Below, piece after piece: positions 42,531 to 52,101 of a stretch of DNA of 64,000 bases; positions within the stretch are counted from its first letter, which is position 1; every line of letters begins with the position of its first letter. A program made the position numbers and the translations under genes. The notes under the pieces are model-generated. The model ran no database searches. It was given only the letters and a program-made list of their open reading frames with translations, and was not told the origin of the DNA. This DNA comes from DASVNK01 sp036383895 (GTDB lineage: Bacteria; Verrucomicrobiota; Verrucomicrobiia; Limisphaerales; SXQI01): positions 1 through 64,000 of the forward strand of contig DASVNK010000045.1 of NCBI GenBank assembly GCA_036383895.1, in the 5' to 3' direction.

Positions 42531-44678
42531 CTAAGACCGCTGCGTCGTGACCAAGTAGTACAATGTTCCTGGTTGCAACTTGATTTCGGAGGTAAGACCA
42601 AGGTCGGTGAGCGGTTTTCCGTTGGGATCGAGAGCGGTGACTTTGGCGTTGATATTCTTGAAACGGAGTGTGCCGGAAATGGGTTTGAGGGACCATGGGT
42701 CGCGGCCAATGCTGGTGATGCGGAGGGTTTGCTTTTCGGCAGGAGTTGTTTGCCAGCCGGAGTTTTGCTCTTCGCTCATAACCTGGACCAGGAAGCGTGA
42801 GGAATCTTTCAACGGTTTTCCATCCAGCGAGACAACGACGATGCTGCCAAGGTCGAGATCGCTTTCTAACTCGATCTCGCCGAGCTGGAGTTCGCCGAGG
42901 GAGCGCAAATTACCGACGGCGCCCTGCACGGCGGGAGCGTTGATGGTGAGTGTGCCGTTGCCGTAATCGAGGAGAAGTTCTCCGGTAGTGCTGCGGACTT
43001 GCTTGCGCTGGTGGTTAATCGAGCGGGATGGAAGGTGCAGCTCGACTTTATTCTCGTTTGTGAACCACACTTCGGAGCGGCCAACGTAATGCAGTAGCGG
43101 ATCGAGGCGATCGCCCACACGACCTTGGGCAGTTTCTGGAACATCTTTCAAACGAAGTTCATCGAAGGCGGCGTCTTGCGGGAGAGGAGTTCCCTTTAGA
43201 TCGAGCAGATCTTTGCGGCTCAGCGCAACCTTTGCGACCAAATCACCTGCCTTTACTAAACCTTGCCGATAGATCAGCGCGGCTGCCGGGAATTGTCCCA
43301 TCATCGCCGGCGACATCAGCGTCCAGGGTTGCATCCAGAAATTCGGTTTCACCTGCCAGCCAGCGCCATCAAAAGCGAAGTGCACGATGGCGTCGGAATC
43401 CTGCAGCGCTCCATACGCGGCGTAATAGAGGGGAGCTTCAACGCGGAAACGATTCGGTCGCGTGAAGGTGGTTTCCGAAATCATGGAAGGCTTGTCGTTG
43501 TAGTGCGGATCCATCACGGGATGAACGAAGAGCTTCGGCTTGCCAGCTTCGACCGGATCGAAGCGCAACGCGCTGCGCTCGGCGTAAACGTGGCCGTCAC
43601 GAATGGACCATTCCGCATTGTCGCCTTTGTGGAAGCAGCTGAAGTAACCGTGGCGATCGATAAAATCTCCGACGGTGTAACTGAGCTTTTCCAGGGGGCC
43701 GAGCACTTCGGGACTGGCCGTCGCCCAATTGCTCGCGGTGATTAACCCTTTAAAACCGAGTTTGCGCAGATAGGCGGAGGCTTCCGTGTAGAAGCGCGTT
43801 TGCAGTTCGAGCAAAAACTCAGCGGTGTCTTTATCCCGCGCGGTGCGTTCGTTCGCAATATTCCAGAGCGGTCGGAAACCGAGACGCTCGGAAGTGTCGC
43901 GCTTCACTTTCGAGCTGTTCCACTTCGCGAGCGCCGCGGAGATCGATCCGTGCTTCGCGACGACCCATTCAGTAAATTGTCTCTCGAGCATCGCAAGCTG
44001 CGGTTCGGGGATGTTTTGTTCGTTGAAGGTCCAGAAGAAGAACGAATCTTCGTTTTGAATTTCGGCGCACATCAACGCGGGTTCATCAACCAGCTTTTTG
44101 CCAGAGCGGGCTCCGGGCGTTGTGAGGAGCGCGTCCCACCACTTGCGATAGCGGGCCTGGAATTCCTGGTTGAACATCAGCGCGGCGAACGGATGCTTGT
44201 TGCCGTCGTACCCGGCGAGCCAATCCAAATCGGCTTTCGGGCGAAACCAAAGTGGAAAATAAATTGAAGCGAGAGTGTAGATGCCTTCCGTCTTCATCGC
44301 TTCGACCACGTCGATCACGTGCTGCACCTTCTCCGGATCCACCTCTCCGTCCTGTTTGAATACAGCCCCGTGAATGCGAACGAGGTTGACGCCACGTTTG
44401 GCCAGAGATCGCGCCACGCGGCGAAGTTCCGCCGGATCTTTAACGCTGCTGGGAGGGCCGTTCACCGCCCAGAACCGCACAGGATTGCCGCTGGCTGAAT
44501 GGATGAATTTTCCATGACGCGCCGCGATCGGTCCATTTTCACCGGCAAACTTTTCGTTCAGCGATCGGAGGTCCAGAGCTGTTTCGGCGAAATCGTCCGC
44601 GGGCGGATCGAATGGAATCCATTCCTGGGCACGACTCAGCACGCAGGTCGCGAGCAGAACAATAAGCGACAATTTCAT
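42531..44678 (-). CDS. Secreted glycoside hydrolase, clan GH-A type (TIM barrel)
   Basis: The 715-residue protein has signal peptide MKLSLIVLLATCVLSRA. A TIM-barrel region carries GVNLVRIHGA, YTLASIYFPLWF and ALMCAEIQNEDSFFF. The last offers the acid/base Glu in the position of GH5-type enzymes, where the usual motif is NE; here it is QNE. A nucleophile Glu is likely in the segment SMISETTFTRP around residue 400. A C-terminal beta region follows (~500-715). Polysaccharide substrate unknown, probably plant or microbial glycan. The ATG 44678 is selected at the signal peptide. Confidence 0.75.
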   Translation of the reverse strand: MKLSLIVLLATCVLSRAQEWIPFDPPADDFAETALDLRSLNEKFAGENGPIAARHGKFIHSASGNPVRFWAVNGPPSSVKDPAELRRVARSLAKRGVNLVRIHGAVFKQDGEVDPEKVQHVIDVVEAMKTEGIYTLASIYFPLWFRPKADLDWLAGYDGNKHPFAALMFNQEFQARYRKWWDALLTTPGARSGKKLVDEPALMCAEIQNEDSFFFWTFNEQNIPEPQLAMLERQFTEWVVAKHGSISAALAKWNSSKVKRDTSERLGFRPLWNIANERTARDKDTAEFLLELQTRFYTEASAYLRKLGFKGLITASNWATASPEVLGPLEKLSYTVGDFIDRHGYFSCFHKGDNAEWSIRDGHVYAERSALRFDPVEAGKPKLFVHPVMDPHYNDKPSMISETTFTRPNRFRVEAPLYYAAYGALQDSDAIVHFAFDGAGWQVKPNFWMQPWTLMSPAMMGQFPAAALIYRQGLVKAGDLVAKVALSRKDLLDLKGTPLPQDAAFDELRLKDVPETAQGRVGDRLDPLLHYVGRSEVWFTNENKVELHLPSRSINHQRKQVRSTTGELLLDYGNGTLTINAPAVQGAVGNLRSLGELQLGEIELESDLDLGSIVVVSLDGKPLKDSSRFLVQVMSEEQNSGWQTTPAEKQTLRITSIGRDPWSLKPISGTLRFKNINAKVTALDPNGKPLTDLGLTSEIKLQPGTLYYLVTTQRS

Positions 44679-44814
44679 GCGGGAACTTTTGCGCAGGGCG
44701 GGCGTTTCGTCCATCCGGGAGCGTTTCTGGCGAGAAAGGCGCATTCAGCACAGATTACCGCCGATTCAGCGTTGGCCTGATTCCGTGAGCACGTGAAGAG
44801 CAGAGAGTCGAGCG

Positions 44815-45600
44815 ATGATGGGAGCCAGCATTCTTCGACGGAAGATCTTTCGCGGCAGGCAAGCGCTCGAACTGATCGCGGAGGCGGTGCGCAAACGGAA
44901 TTACCGGGAAGCGACCGATTATGTGGGAAAGCTATGCGCGCTGACGGTGGGCACCGCGTTTCCGAAACTGCTCGCGAAATCCGAACTTCCGAACGGGGCT
45001 GAGGCGCAGAACTTCGACGCTCAATTCGGGATCGAAACGAGCCAGCCGATGCGTGTGGCGGAGATGGAACTGGAGGCGAGCGCGAACACGGTCCAGGCCA
45101 GTTATTATCAGCCTTCATCCCCCGCTCTGTTTCGGCGGATCATGGCGGAACTGAACCTCGATTGGCCGCGCTTTACTTTCGTCGATGTTGGTTCGGGCAA
45201 AGGGTTGGTTCTGTTGCTGGCCTCTGAATTGCCGTTCGAGCGAGTTCTGGGCGTCGAGTTTGCGGAGAACCTTCACCGTCCGGCCGTCGAGAATATCAGC
45301 AAATTCAACAGCCCGACGCAACGTTGTCGCGATATCCAGAGCGTTTGCGCAGACGCGACGGCCTTTGAATTTCCGGCGGCACCCACGGTGTTCTACCTGT
45401 TCAATCCGTTCGGCGAGGAGATTCTCACTGGCTTTCTGGCGAATGTGCAGCGTTCGTTGAAGAAGCATTCCCGTGAAATCTTTTTCGTTTATGTCGAGCC
45501 GTTGTTCTCGTCGACGCTGGAGCAGCGGGGTTTTGTGACCAAGATTGCGGAGTTTCAGGATCGTCCCTGCAACAGCTACAAAATTTACAAGACGGCTTAA
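44815..45600 (+). CDS. Class I SAM-dependent methyltransferase
   Basis: The 261-residue protein has a helical N-terminus (~1-85), then motif I TFVDVGSGKGLVLLLAS. VLGVEFAENLH carries the acidic motif II residue, VCADATAFEFP follows, and the motif IV-like VFYLFNPFGEEIL replaces DPPY. The DVGSGKG motif resembles DOT1/protein methyltransferases as well as small-molecule enzymes. No membrane or export signals. Substrate unknown. Start ATG at 44815; the second Met could also be used. Confidence 0.72.
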   Translation: MMGASILRRKIFRGRQALELIAEAVRKRNYREATDYVGKLCALTVGTAFPKLLAKSELPNGAEAQNFDAQFGIETSQPMRVAEMELEASANTVQASYYQPSSPALFRRIMAELNLDWPRFTFVDVGSGKGLVLLLASELPFERVLGVEFAENLHRPAVENISKFNSPTQRCRDIQSVCADATAFEFPAAPTVFYLFNPFGEEILTGFLANVQRSLKKHSREIFFVYVEPLFSSTLEQRGFVTKIAEFQDRPCNSYKIYKTA

Positions 45601-45606
45601 CCGGAA

Positions 45607-45626
45607 GCGCCTCTAAGTTGAGGCGC
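45607..45626. terminator. Hairpin between convergent genes
   Basis: GCGCCTC (45607-45613) pairs with GAGGCGC (45620-45626) around TAAGTT, touching both stop regions of the methyltransferase and chromate transporter genes. No T run follows either way, so it may only slow polymerase. Confidence 0.3.
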
Positions 45627-46959
45627 GAATTAAGTGCCACACCAGCCCGGCGAAGCCAGCGCCGAGGACAACTGGGATGACGTCCCACTTCCACTTCTGC
45701 ATTCCCACGAAAGCAATGGCGGCGACGACCAGGCCGAACCAGTTGATCGGCGCAGCAGAGGGAAAGAGGACATGTTGGGCGAACCAGATCGCGAGGTTGA
45801 GAATGACGCCGACGACGGCAGCGGTGACAGCGCTGAGCGCGGCGGTGAGTTGCTGATTGCCCCGGAGTTTTTCGATGTAGGGCGCGCCGATAAAAATCCA
45901 GAGGAAGCATGGGACGAAAGTTGTCCAGGTGGTGATGAACGCTCCGAGAGTTGCGGCGAGGAGGGGCGAGAGTGCGCCGGGTTGATTGAAGCCCCCCATG
46001 AACCCCACAAACTGCAAAACCATGATCAGCGGGCCCGGCGTTGTTTCAGCGAGGCCGAGGCCGTCGAGCATTTGCGGTGCGCTGAGCCAGTTGTATTTTT
46101 CCACCGCTTGCTGTGAGACGTACGGGAGAACGGCGTAAGCGCCGCCGAAGGTGATCATCGCGGCTTTGCTGAAGAAAACGCTTTCGCGGAAGAGGGTGTG
46201 ATTCGGGCCGAGCGAAAGAAAGATCATCAGGATGGGCGTGAACCACAGGACAACTGAAATGAGGGTGACGCGCAGCGCGCGAGCGATCGATGGCTTCGTG
46301 TGAATGGGAATTTCTGAAGAATCGTCGAGCAGTGCTTTATCTTCGGTCGCGGGACCGTGAGCGGGAGCAGCGGCAAATTTGTTGGGCGCAAATTTGCGTC
46401 CGAGCAGGCCAATCATTCCTGCCGCGAGAATGATTGCTGGGAAAGGCGCTTTGAAGAAGTAGATCGCCACAAAGGCGGCGGCGGCGATGGTCCACATGAT
46501 TTCGTTTCGTAACGCCTTTTTGCCGATGCGAATCACCGCGACGCCAACGATCGCGATGACGGCCGGTTTCAAGCCTTCGAAGACGGCGCTGACCATCGGC
46601 AGCTTGCCCCAGGTGACGTACACGAAGCTCAGCGCCCACAGAATAAACATCGATGGAACGACGAAAAGCGCGCCGGCGACGATGCCGCCCCAGGTGCGAT
46701 GCAATAGCCAGCCGATGTAAATGGCGAGCTGCTGCGCTTCCGGGCCGGGAAGCAACATGCAGTAATTCAGCGCGTGCAGGAAACGGCTGTTGCTGATCCA
46801 GCGGCGTTTCTCCACGAGTTCGGCGTGCATGATCGCGATTTGCCCGGTGGGGCCGCCGAAGCTGATGAACCCAAGTTTGAGCCAGAAACGGAATGCTTCA
46901 CGGAAGGACGGGTGCCGGACTGCAGTGGGCGATGGCTCGGCGGCGGACGGTTCCGTCAT
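45613..46959 (-). CDS. chrA: Chromate transporter family protein
   Basis: The 448-residue membrane protein is built of two similar halves. Half one holds LGFISFGGPTGQIAIMH, LPGPEAQQLAIYIGW and WGGIVAGALF. Half two repeats MITFGGAYAVLPYV, TTPGPLIMVLQFVGFMGGF and TTWTTFVPCF. About ten to twelve TM helices are seen. Members export chromate by proton or sulfate-linked antiport, giving resistance. The length fits the long-chain ChrA type. The symbol is by family, not by proven chromate phenotype. Confidence 0.9.
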   Translation of the reverse strand: MTEPSAAEPSPTAVRHPSFREAFRFWLKLGFISFGGPTGQIAIMHAELVEKRRWISNSRFLHALNYCMLLPGPEAQQLAIYIGWLLHRTWGGIVAGALFVVPSMFILWALSFVYVTWGKLPMVSAVFEGLKPAVIAIVGVAVIRIGKKALRNEIMWTIAAAAFVAIYFFKAPFPAIILAAGMIGLLGRKFAPNKFAAAPAHGPATEDKALLDDSSEIPIHTKPSIARALRVTLISVVLWFTPILMIFLSLGPNHTLFRESVFFSKAAMITFGGAYAVLPYVSQQAVEKYNWLSAPQMLDGLGLAETTPGPLIMVLQFVGFMGGFNQPGALSPLLAATLGAFITTWTTFVPCFLWIFIGAPYIEKLRGNQQLTAALSAVTAAVVGVILNLAIWFAQHVLFPSAAPINWFGLVVAAIAFVGMQKWKWDVIPVVLGAGFAGLVWHLIRAST

Positions 46960-47053
46960 TCGGCAGGAAGTAAAAGCGCGGGTCTGGCGAAATGCAATGG
47001 TGGCGATGTGAATTTCGGAAGTCGCGAGAACGGCGGAAACTCGCGCATCTAAC

Positions 47054-47935
47054 TTACTTTGCAGATAACGCGGTCGCTTTGTTCATGCTGGTTTGCTCGA
47101 TACGGACGCGTTTCTCGATGTTTTGAATCGTCGTGGTGATTTCCTGCGCGAGCCGGGCGTTCGTGGTTGATTGCAGCTCGTAGAGCCGCGGCAGGGCGTT
47201 GGTGGCATAGAGCCCGAGTTGGCGGAGCCCGAGGACAGCGCGTTGTGAAGCGAAGGTCTGCGGATCGCCGATGCCACGGAGCAAAATTTCGAGGCGGTCC
47301 GCTTGCGGGATGTAGTGGCGGGAGGGAACACAGAGGTACGCTTCTCCGCGGACTTGCGGATCTGGGTAGATCAGAAGATTGGAGAGCGCACCGAAATCTT
47401 TAAAGTTAATGTTGAGGATCGACCAAACAGCGTAGCGCTTGGCCTCATGATTCGTCGTGCTGAGCATCTGATTCAGCAGAGGGAGAGCCGGTTGGCCAAT
47501 CGCCTGGATTGCTTCATAGGCATAATAAGCATCTGGCTCGAGAGCAACCGAGGAAAGGAATGGAAGCGCATTCGACGCAGTGGGGCCGAGCAGCCGGAAG
47601 CCGTTCATCGCGAGACGGTGATTCTCGTAAGGTTCAGAGCTGGCAAGGAATTCGATGGGGATGCGTAGCTTTTTGGCGACGCGAGCGAGCGAAAAGGATT
47701 CCTGCGCAAGTACCATCTTTGCGAGCGTCGGCGCAGCGTTCGTTCCGATGGCGAGAATTGCGCGGGCCGATTCGCTTTCGTCCCAAAGATTCTGTTCGTA
47801 TTCGCGCAGCCAGCTCGTGAACGAGCGGCCCTTGTAGCGCGGTTCCGCGATGTAGGAGATCAGCGCGTAGGACGCGAAGATGAGCACCGCGAGAGCGAAA
47901 GCCAGGCGCAGGAATTGGCGGTAGAGCGGTTTCAT
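47054..47935 (-). CDS. Membrane-anchored HEAT-repeat protein
   Basis: The 293-residue protein has an N-terminal anchor (FLRLAFALAVLIFASYALI). YKGRSFTSWLREY follows, a phrase typical of Verrucomicrobia HEAT proteins. Then HEAT-like helix pairs are visible at ARAILAIGTNAAPTLAKMV, FRLLGPTASNALPFL, AIQAIGQPALPLLNQM, VLGLRQLGLYATNALPRL. They form a protein-binding solenoid; no enzyme motif. The start at 47935 has AGGTGAG just upstream. It lies directly after the antiporter gene on the same strand (109 bases). Confidence 0.75.
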   Translation of the reverse strand: MKPLYRQFLRLAFALAVLIFASYALISYIAEPRYKGRSFTSWLREYEQNLWDESESARAILAIGTNAAPTLAKMVLAQESFSLARVAKKLRIPIEFLASSEPYENHRLAMNGFRLLGPTASNALPFLSSVALEPDAYYAYEAIQAIGQPALPLLNQMLSTTNHEAKRYAVWSILNINFKDFGALSNLLIYPDPQVRGEAYLCVPSRHYIPQADRLEILLRGIGDPQTFASQRAVLGLRQLGLYATNALPRLYELQSTTNARLAQEITTTIQNIEKRVRIEQTSMNKATALSAK

Positions 47936-48043
47936 CTCACCTGGTGGGGCATTATAAAAAGATAGGATGCGGCCGGGGAGGAAAAGTTTCGCCCGTTTTC
48001 GGGCGGCAGAGAGTTGCGACCAGGACCACACACGGGCAGGCGG

Positions 48044-49042
48044 CTAATGGCTGGTGGAAACGCGCCAGACCATATACCCAAGGTAAATCACTAAAAGAAA
48101 CGCTCCTTCCGCGCGAGTCACAGTCCGGTGCCCTCGAATGCAGATTGGCAGCACCAGCGCACTCAGCACCGACAGTATCACCAGGTCCGAAACTCCACCC
48201 GGTGGCACAGGAATCGGGCGAATCACCGAAACAAACCCGCCGATAAACAGCAGGTTGAAGATGTTACTGCCGACCACATTGCCAATCGCGATGTCCCCTT
48301 GTCCGCGGCGGGTCGCGAGGATGCCGGTCACCAGTTCCGGCAAGGTGGTGCCAAAGGAAATGATCGTGAGCCCAATCAGGAACTCGGGAACGCCCAGCGC
48401 CGTCGCTATTTTTACTGCGGCGAAAACAGTCAGGCGTCCGCCCGTGACGAGCGCGGCGAGTCCGAGCAGCGTCAGCAAAAGACTGAAGCCCGTCGAAAGC
48501 TTCTTTCGGCGTTCCACATGTTCTGCGATCTCTTCCGCAAAGGGGTCTTCCTGCTGGGTTTTCCCAGGCGTATTGAGCACGATCGCGATGTTGTAATAAA
48601 GAAAGACGCCAAACAGCAGGAGGAGAATGATGCCATTGCCGCGGGTCAGAAGATCACTGCTTGCATGATCAAGAAGGCGGTCTGCCGTGAGGATGAAGAA
48701 CGCGGCCGTGGCCAGGAGCATCATCGGGATCTCGCGCGTAATCATGGACCGCTCCACCTTGATCGGTCGCACCAGCGCAGTGATGGCAAGCACCCAGCCG
48801 AGGTTGATCGCTGATGAGCCCACGATGTTTCCGAAAGCGAGCTGTGGTTCACCCGAAAAAGCCGCGGTGGTGTTAACCACCACTTCCGGCGCGCTCGTTC
48901 CAAAAGCGACAATCGTCAACCCGATGATCAATGGTGAAACCCCGCAGGCCGTGGCGAGCGCAGTTGCTCCGTAGATCATCGTCCTGGCGCCAGCGACGAG
49001 CAGCACCAGGCCGAACAGGAGCAGCAAGGCAGGGAACAACAT
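48044..49042 (-). CDS. Calcium/sodium antiporter (CaCA family, YrbG-like)
   Basis: The 332-residue integral membrane protein has two inverted alpha repeats: IVAFGTSAPEVVVN (first) and IISFGTTLPELVTG (second), the Glu residues forming the ion pathway. GNIVGSSAINLGW and GNVVGSNIFNLLF follow. About ten TM helices. The family exchanges Na+ or H+ for Ca2+ or K+; the prokaryotic members resemble YrbG and structural model NCX_Mj. Normal length; no regulatory CBD as in eukaryotic NCX. Confidence 0.92.
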   Translation of the reverse strand: MLFPALLLLFGLVLLVAGARTMIYGATALATACGVSPLIIGLTIVAFGTSAPEVVVNTTAAFSGEPQLAFGNIVGSSAINLGWVLAITALVRPIKVERSMITREIPMMLLATAAFFILTADRLLDHASSDLLTRGNGIILLLLFGVFLYYNIAIVLNTPGKTQQEDPFAEEIAEHVERRKKLSTGFSLLLTLLGLAALVTGGRLTVFAAVKIATALGVPEFLIGLTIISFGTTLPELVTGILATRRGQGDIAIGNVVGSNIFNLLFIGGFVSVIRPIPVPPGGVSDLVILSVLSALVLPICIRGHRTVTRAEGAFLLVIYLGYMVWRVSTSH

Positions 49043-49820
49043 CGCAATTACGCGTTAACCAGCATGAATTCCATCTCACGGAAGATAGAAGGTGCTCCTC
49101 ACCTCCCTCAAGGGTTTTCAAGGGAGCATCCTCAATGCATGATCGATCCACCTCGCCCGAATGGTGCGATTCTAAACTCTTGGGGTGCGATTTAATTTGA
49201 GGGGCACTACACGCAACTGCGGTAGCGCGGCCGTCTCGGCGTGTGCCCGAGGCCCACAAGTGTTTAACCGTACTGACCTTAGTTCCGGCAGCCGTCTCGG
49301 TGCCAGGTTGACACGCACTTCAAGCACCTAAATTCTTGACTCGAACGGTCCTTCTTGGTATCCGTTCTTCATGATCACGAACACCGTTTCGTGGTCGCTC
49401 GGCTTGTGCTCGAACAAAAGCCTCGATCTCTTCGAGTCTCCTGTTCGCCCGCTGCTAAAGAGTGACCACCGTCCTTTTTCACACCGTCCCATCTGCGTAC
49501 TTTTGTCACGATCCGCGGCGTTCACGAGAATCCCGTTCTCGCGCCCATCCCCACAGGTTCACACCCGGCACACACCCGGCACACACCCGGCTCACACACA
49601 GCTCACACACAGCTCACACACAAAAAACACCCACCCACACACCCAGCCATCCCCTGATTTCCAATGGCTTACGCAAAATACACACACAAAACACACAAAA
49701 AAATATTTTTATCAGCAGGTCCACGGTTCCGCCCGTATCTCGAACGGGCCGCAGAAGGTTCGCGCCAGTGTCGCTTGTCAGCGCGAATACCTTCCACTAC
49801 CGTCTGCCGTTCGACTTTTT
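49043..49820 (+). other. Long non-coding gap before the MoeZ gene
   Basis: The gap is 778 bases long. It holds short hairpin words (GCCGTCTCGG twice at about 49228 and 49291) and the CA-rich repeat block at 49558-49697. No tRNA, small ORF with a recognisable product or promoter pair could be supported. A frame on the + strand through 49371-49820 fuses to MoeZ but encodes only His/Thr repeat peptide. Confidence 0.6.
49558..49697. repeat. CA-rich tandem repeat block
   Basis: Three steps of CACACCCGG (49560 on) run into three steps of CTCACACACAG (49591 on). CA/CCCA runs follow, then a separate ACACACAAA stretch at 49679-49697 ahead of an A/T run. Its right edge lies 124 bases before the MoeZ start. 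Low-complexity tracts of this kind are prone to slippage and may alter spacing to a promoter. Confidence 0.65.
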
Positions 49821-50969
49821 ATGCAATTGAGCAACGAGCAGATTCGCCGTTACTCGCGTCATCTCATCCTTCCGGAAGTGGGTCTCGCGGGCCAAAAGAA
49901 GATTTGTTCCACCAGTGTGCTGTGCATCGGCGCGGGAGGGCTCGGTTCGCCCATCGGCATGTATCTGGCCGCCGCCGGCATTCGGAAGATCGGCATCGTC
50001 GATTTCGACACTGTCGATTTCTCAAACTTGCAGCGCCAAATCCTGCACACCACAAAAGACGTGGGACGCTCCAAAGCGGAGTCCGCCAGGGAGACGATCA
50101 ACCAGCTCAATCCAGACGTTGAGGTCGTAATCCACAACACGCGCATCACCAGCGACAACGCCCTGGATATCATCCGCGGCTACGACATCGTGGTAGACGG
50201 CACCGATAACTTCCCCACGCGCTATTTAACCAACGACGCCTGCGTGCTGCTGAAGAAGCCGAATGTCTACGGGTCGATTTTCCGCTTCGAAGGTCAGGCC
50301 AGCGTCTTCGCGCCGCACCTCGGCGGGCCTTGTTACCGCTGTCTCTATCCCGAACCGCCACCGCCCGGCATGGTCCCAAGCTGCGCGGAAGGTGGCGTGC
50401 TCGGCGTGCTGCCCGGCATCGTCGGTTGCATCCAGACAAATGAAATTCTGAAGCTCGCCCTTGGCGCGGGAACGCCGCTGATTGGACGCCTGCTCCTGTT
50501 TAACGCGTTGGACATGAAATTCCGCGAAGTGAAGTTGCGGCGCGATCCGAAGTGCCCGCTCTGCGGCGACAATCCGACGATCAAGGAACTGATCGATTAC
50601 GAAATGTTCTGCGGCATCCAACCCGAATCAGCGCAGCCGCAGACCAATCCGGATGAAGTTTCAGTCCAGGAAATGAAGCGCGCTTTGGAGGACCCAAAGC
50701 TGAACATCAAAGTGATCGATGTGCGCGAGCCCGATGAATACGAGATCACCCATGTGAAGGGCGTGCCGCTCTATCCCCTCAGCCAGCTCGGCAATCGCTT
50801 CACTGAACTGGATCCAAACCAACAGATCCTTATCCACTGCAAATCGGGCGTTCGGTCGTTGAAAGCGGTGAACTTCCTCCGCGAGCAAGGTTTCAAATAC
50901 ACCAAAAGCGTTCGTGGCGGGATTTTGGCCTGGTCGGATGAGATTGATTCGAGCGTAGCGAAATACTAA
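49821..50969 (+). CDS. MoeZ-like ThiF/MoeB adenylyltransferase with rhodanese domain
   Basis: The 382-residue protein begins with a ThiF/E1-like domain. It has ATP-binding GAGGLGSP (38-45), the acceptor region DTVDFSNLQRQILHT, VDGTDNFPTRYL, a zinc site (CYRC and CPLC) and the Cys motif PSCAEGGVLG. A C-terminal rhodanese domain carries persulfide Cys in LIHCKSGVRS (~338). It activates and sulfurates small sulfur-carrier proteins such as ThiS, MoaD or CysO. Unlike plain MoeB, it carries its own sulfurtransferase. Start ATG 49821 is at the family N-terminus. Confidence 0.9.
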   Translation: MQLSNEQIRRYSRHLILPEVGLAGQKKICSTSVLCIGAGGLGSPIGMYLAAAGIRKIGIVDFDTVDFSNLQRQILHTTKDVGRSKAESARETINQLNPDVEVVIHNTRITSDNALDIIRGYDIVVDGTDNFPTRYLTNDACVLLKKPNVYGSIFRFEGQASVFAPHLGGPCYRCLYPEPPPPGMVPSCAEGGVLGVLPGIVGCIQTNEILKLALGAGTPLIGRLLLFNALDMKFREVKLRRDPKCPLCGDNPTIKELIDYEMFCGIQPESAQPQTNPDEVSVQEMKRALEDPKLNIKVIDVREPDEYEITHVKGVPLYPLSQLGNRFTELDPNQQILIHCKSGVRSLKAVNFLREQGFKYTKSVRGGILAWSDEIDSSVAKY

Positions 50970-50978
50970 TCTTGGGGG

Positions 50979-52094
50979 ATGAGAATCCCCGCACTTACAG
51001 TCGCGCTCCTACTGGCCGCAGCATTACGAGCGGCCGAGCCGGAGCCCCCTATTATCACGCCTGGCGCCCAAAATCACCTGCCGCCATCGGATGCAATTGT
51101 CCTCTTCGACGGGAAAGATTTCTCGAAGTGGCAAGGGATGAAAGGCGAGGAGCCGAAGTGGGAACTGAAGGACGGCGCGATGGTGGTGACGAAGTCGGGC
51201 TCGATCCGCACGAAGGAGGAGTTCGGCGATGTGCAACTTCACATCGAGTGGGCTTCACCCGAGAAGGTGGAAGGCGAAGGCCAGGGCCGCGGAAATAGCG
51301 GCGTTTATTTGATGGGGCGCTATGAAATCCAGGTGCTCGACTCATATCAAAGCAAGACCTACCCGAATGGGCAGGCCGCTTCTTTTTACGGCCACAATGC
51401 GCCGCTCGTGAATGTTTCTCGGAAGCCAGGCGAGTGGCAGGCTTACGACATTATCTTCCACCGACCCAAAAAGTCGGCAGACGGCACGGTGGTTCCCGGC
51501 AGTTTTACCGTTCTGCACAACGGTGTTCTCGTGCAGGATCACATTCCGATCAAAGGTGGCGCCACGACGGCGGCTGCATTCCAGAACGTGGCCGAGAAAG
51601 GTCCCTTGGTTCTGCAAGACCACGCGAATCCAGTGCGGTTCAGGAATATTTGGGTTCGGAGACTTGGAGAATCGAACGCTGGCGATAGACCCCGAACCGC
51701 TGTGGGTGACACACCAGGCTCGATGGTCACCACGTTTGGCGAACATAAATTCGGAGAAACTTTGGTCATAGCGGACCGGAACAGCCGGAAAATCACCGTC
51801 AGTTATGTTTCAACCGAACAGCAGCCTCAAGGCAGCGCCACCTCCAGAAGCTCGATCTCCCCGGACCAGTGGACCTTGAAAAATGGTTGGTTCGCGTTTG
51901 TGCAGAATGAACCGCCACACGTCTGGTTGCACGATGGCGACGGTGGATTCCTGCTTTTCACGCGAGAAAAAAACGACGAAAGGATCATCAATAACACCTA
52001 CGGGACGAACAACCTGCCTGTTCCGGTCCCCGGGGTAGTGTGGGCCGGACTAAACGAAACTTTGCGTTCGCAGATCTCGAAAGGTCGGAAGTAA
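50979..52094 (+). CDS. Secreted DUF1080 (3-keto-disaccharide hydrolase-like) protein
   Basis: The 371-residue protein has a signal peptide (MRIPALTVALLLAAALRA). A jelly-roll DUF1080 domain (~40-225) follows: VLFDGKDFSKWQG, GNSGVYLMGRYEIQVLDSYQ, WQAYDIIFHRP and NPVRFRNIWVR, all family marks. The last ~135 residues are an extra beta segment I do not recognise. DUF1080 proteins bind or cleave glycans and are abundant in Planctomycetota and Verrucomicrobiota. It starts 9 bases after the MoeZ gene on the same strand. Confidence 0.85.
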   Translation: MRIPALTVALLLAAALRAAEPEPPIITPGAQNHLPPSDAIVLFDGKDFSKWQGMKGEEPKWELKDGAMVVTKSGSIRTKEEFGDVQLHIEWASPEKVEGEGQGRGNSGVYLMGRYEIQVLDSYQSKTYPNGQAASFYGHNAPLVNVSRKPGEWQAYDIIFHRPKKSADGTVVPGSFTVLHNGVLVQDHIPIKGGATTAAAFQNVAEKGPLVLQDHANPVRFRNIWVRRLGESNAGDRPRTAVGDTPGSMVTTFGEHKFGETLVIADRNSRKITVSYVSTEQQPQGSATSRSSISPDQWTLKNGWFAFVQNEPPHVWLHDGDGGFLLFTREKNDERIINNTYGTNNLPVPVPGVVWAGLNETLRSQISKGRK

Positions 52095-52101
52095 TAAGGC
52101 G

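Noticed and set aside
49328..49525. 65-residue minus-strand frame in the long gap
   Set aside because: No recognisable family, no ribosome site and no partner. The end reads somewhat protein-like, but that is not enough support.
49558..49697. CRISPR array
   Set aside because: Units are 9-11 bases without spacers of constant length; a plain tandem repeat fits.
49371..49820. In-frame 150-residue extension upstream of the MoeZ start
   Set aside because: The peptide is His/Thr-rich repeat product with no protein character, and the MoeZ family begins at the ATG 49821.
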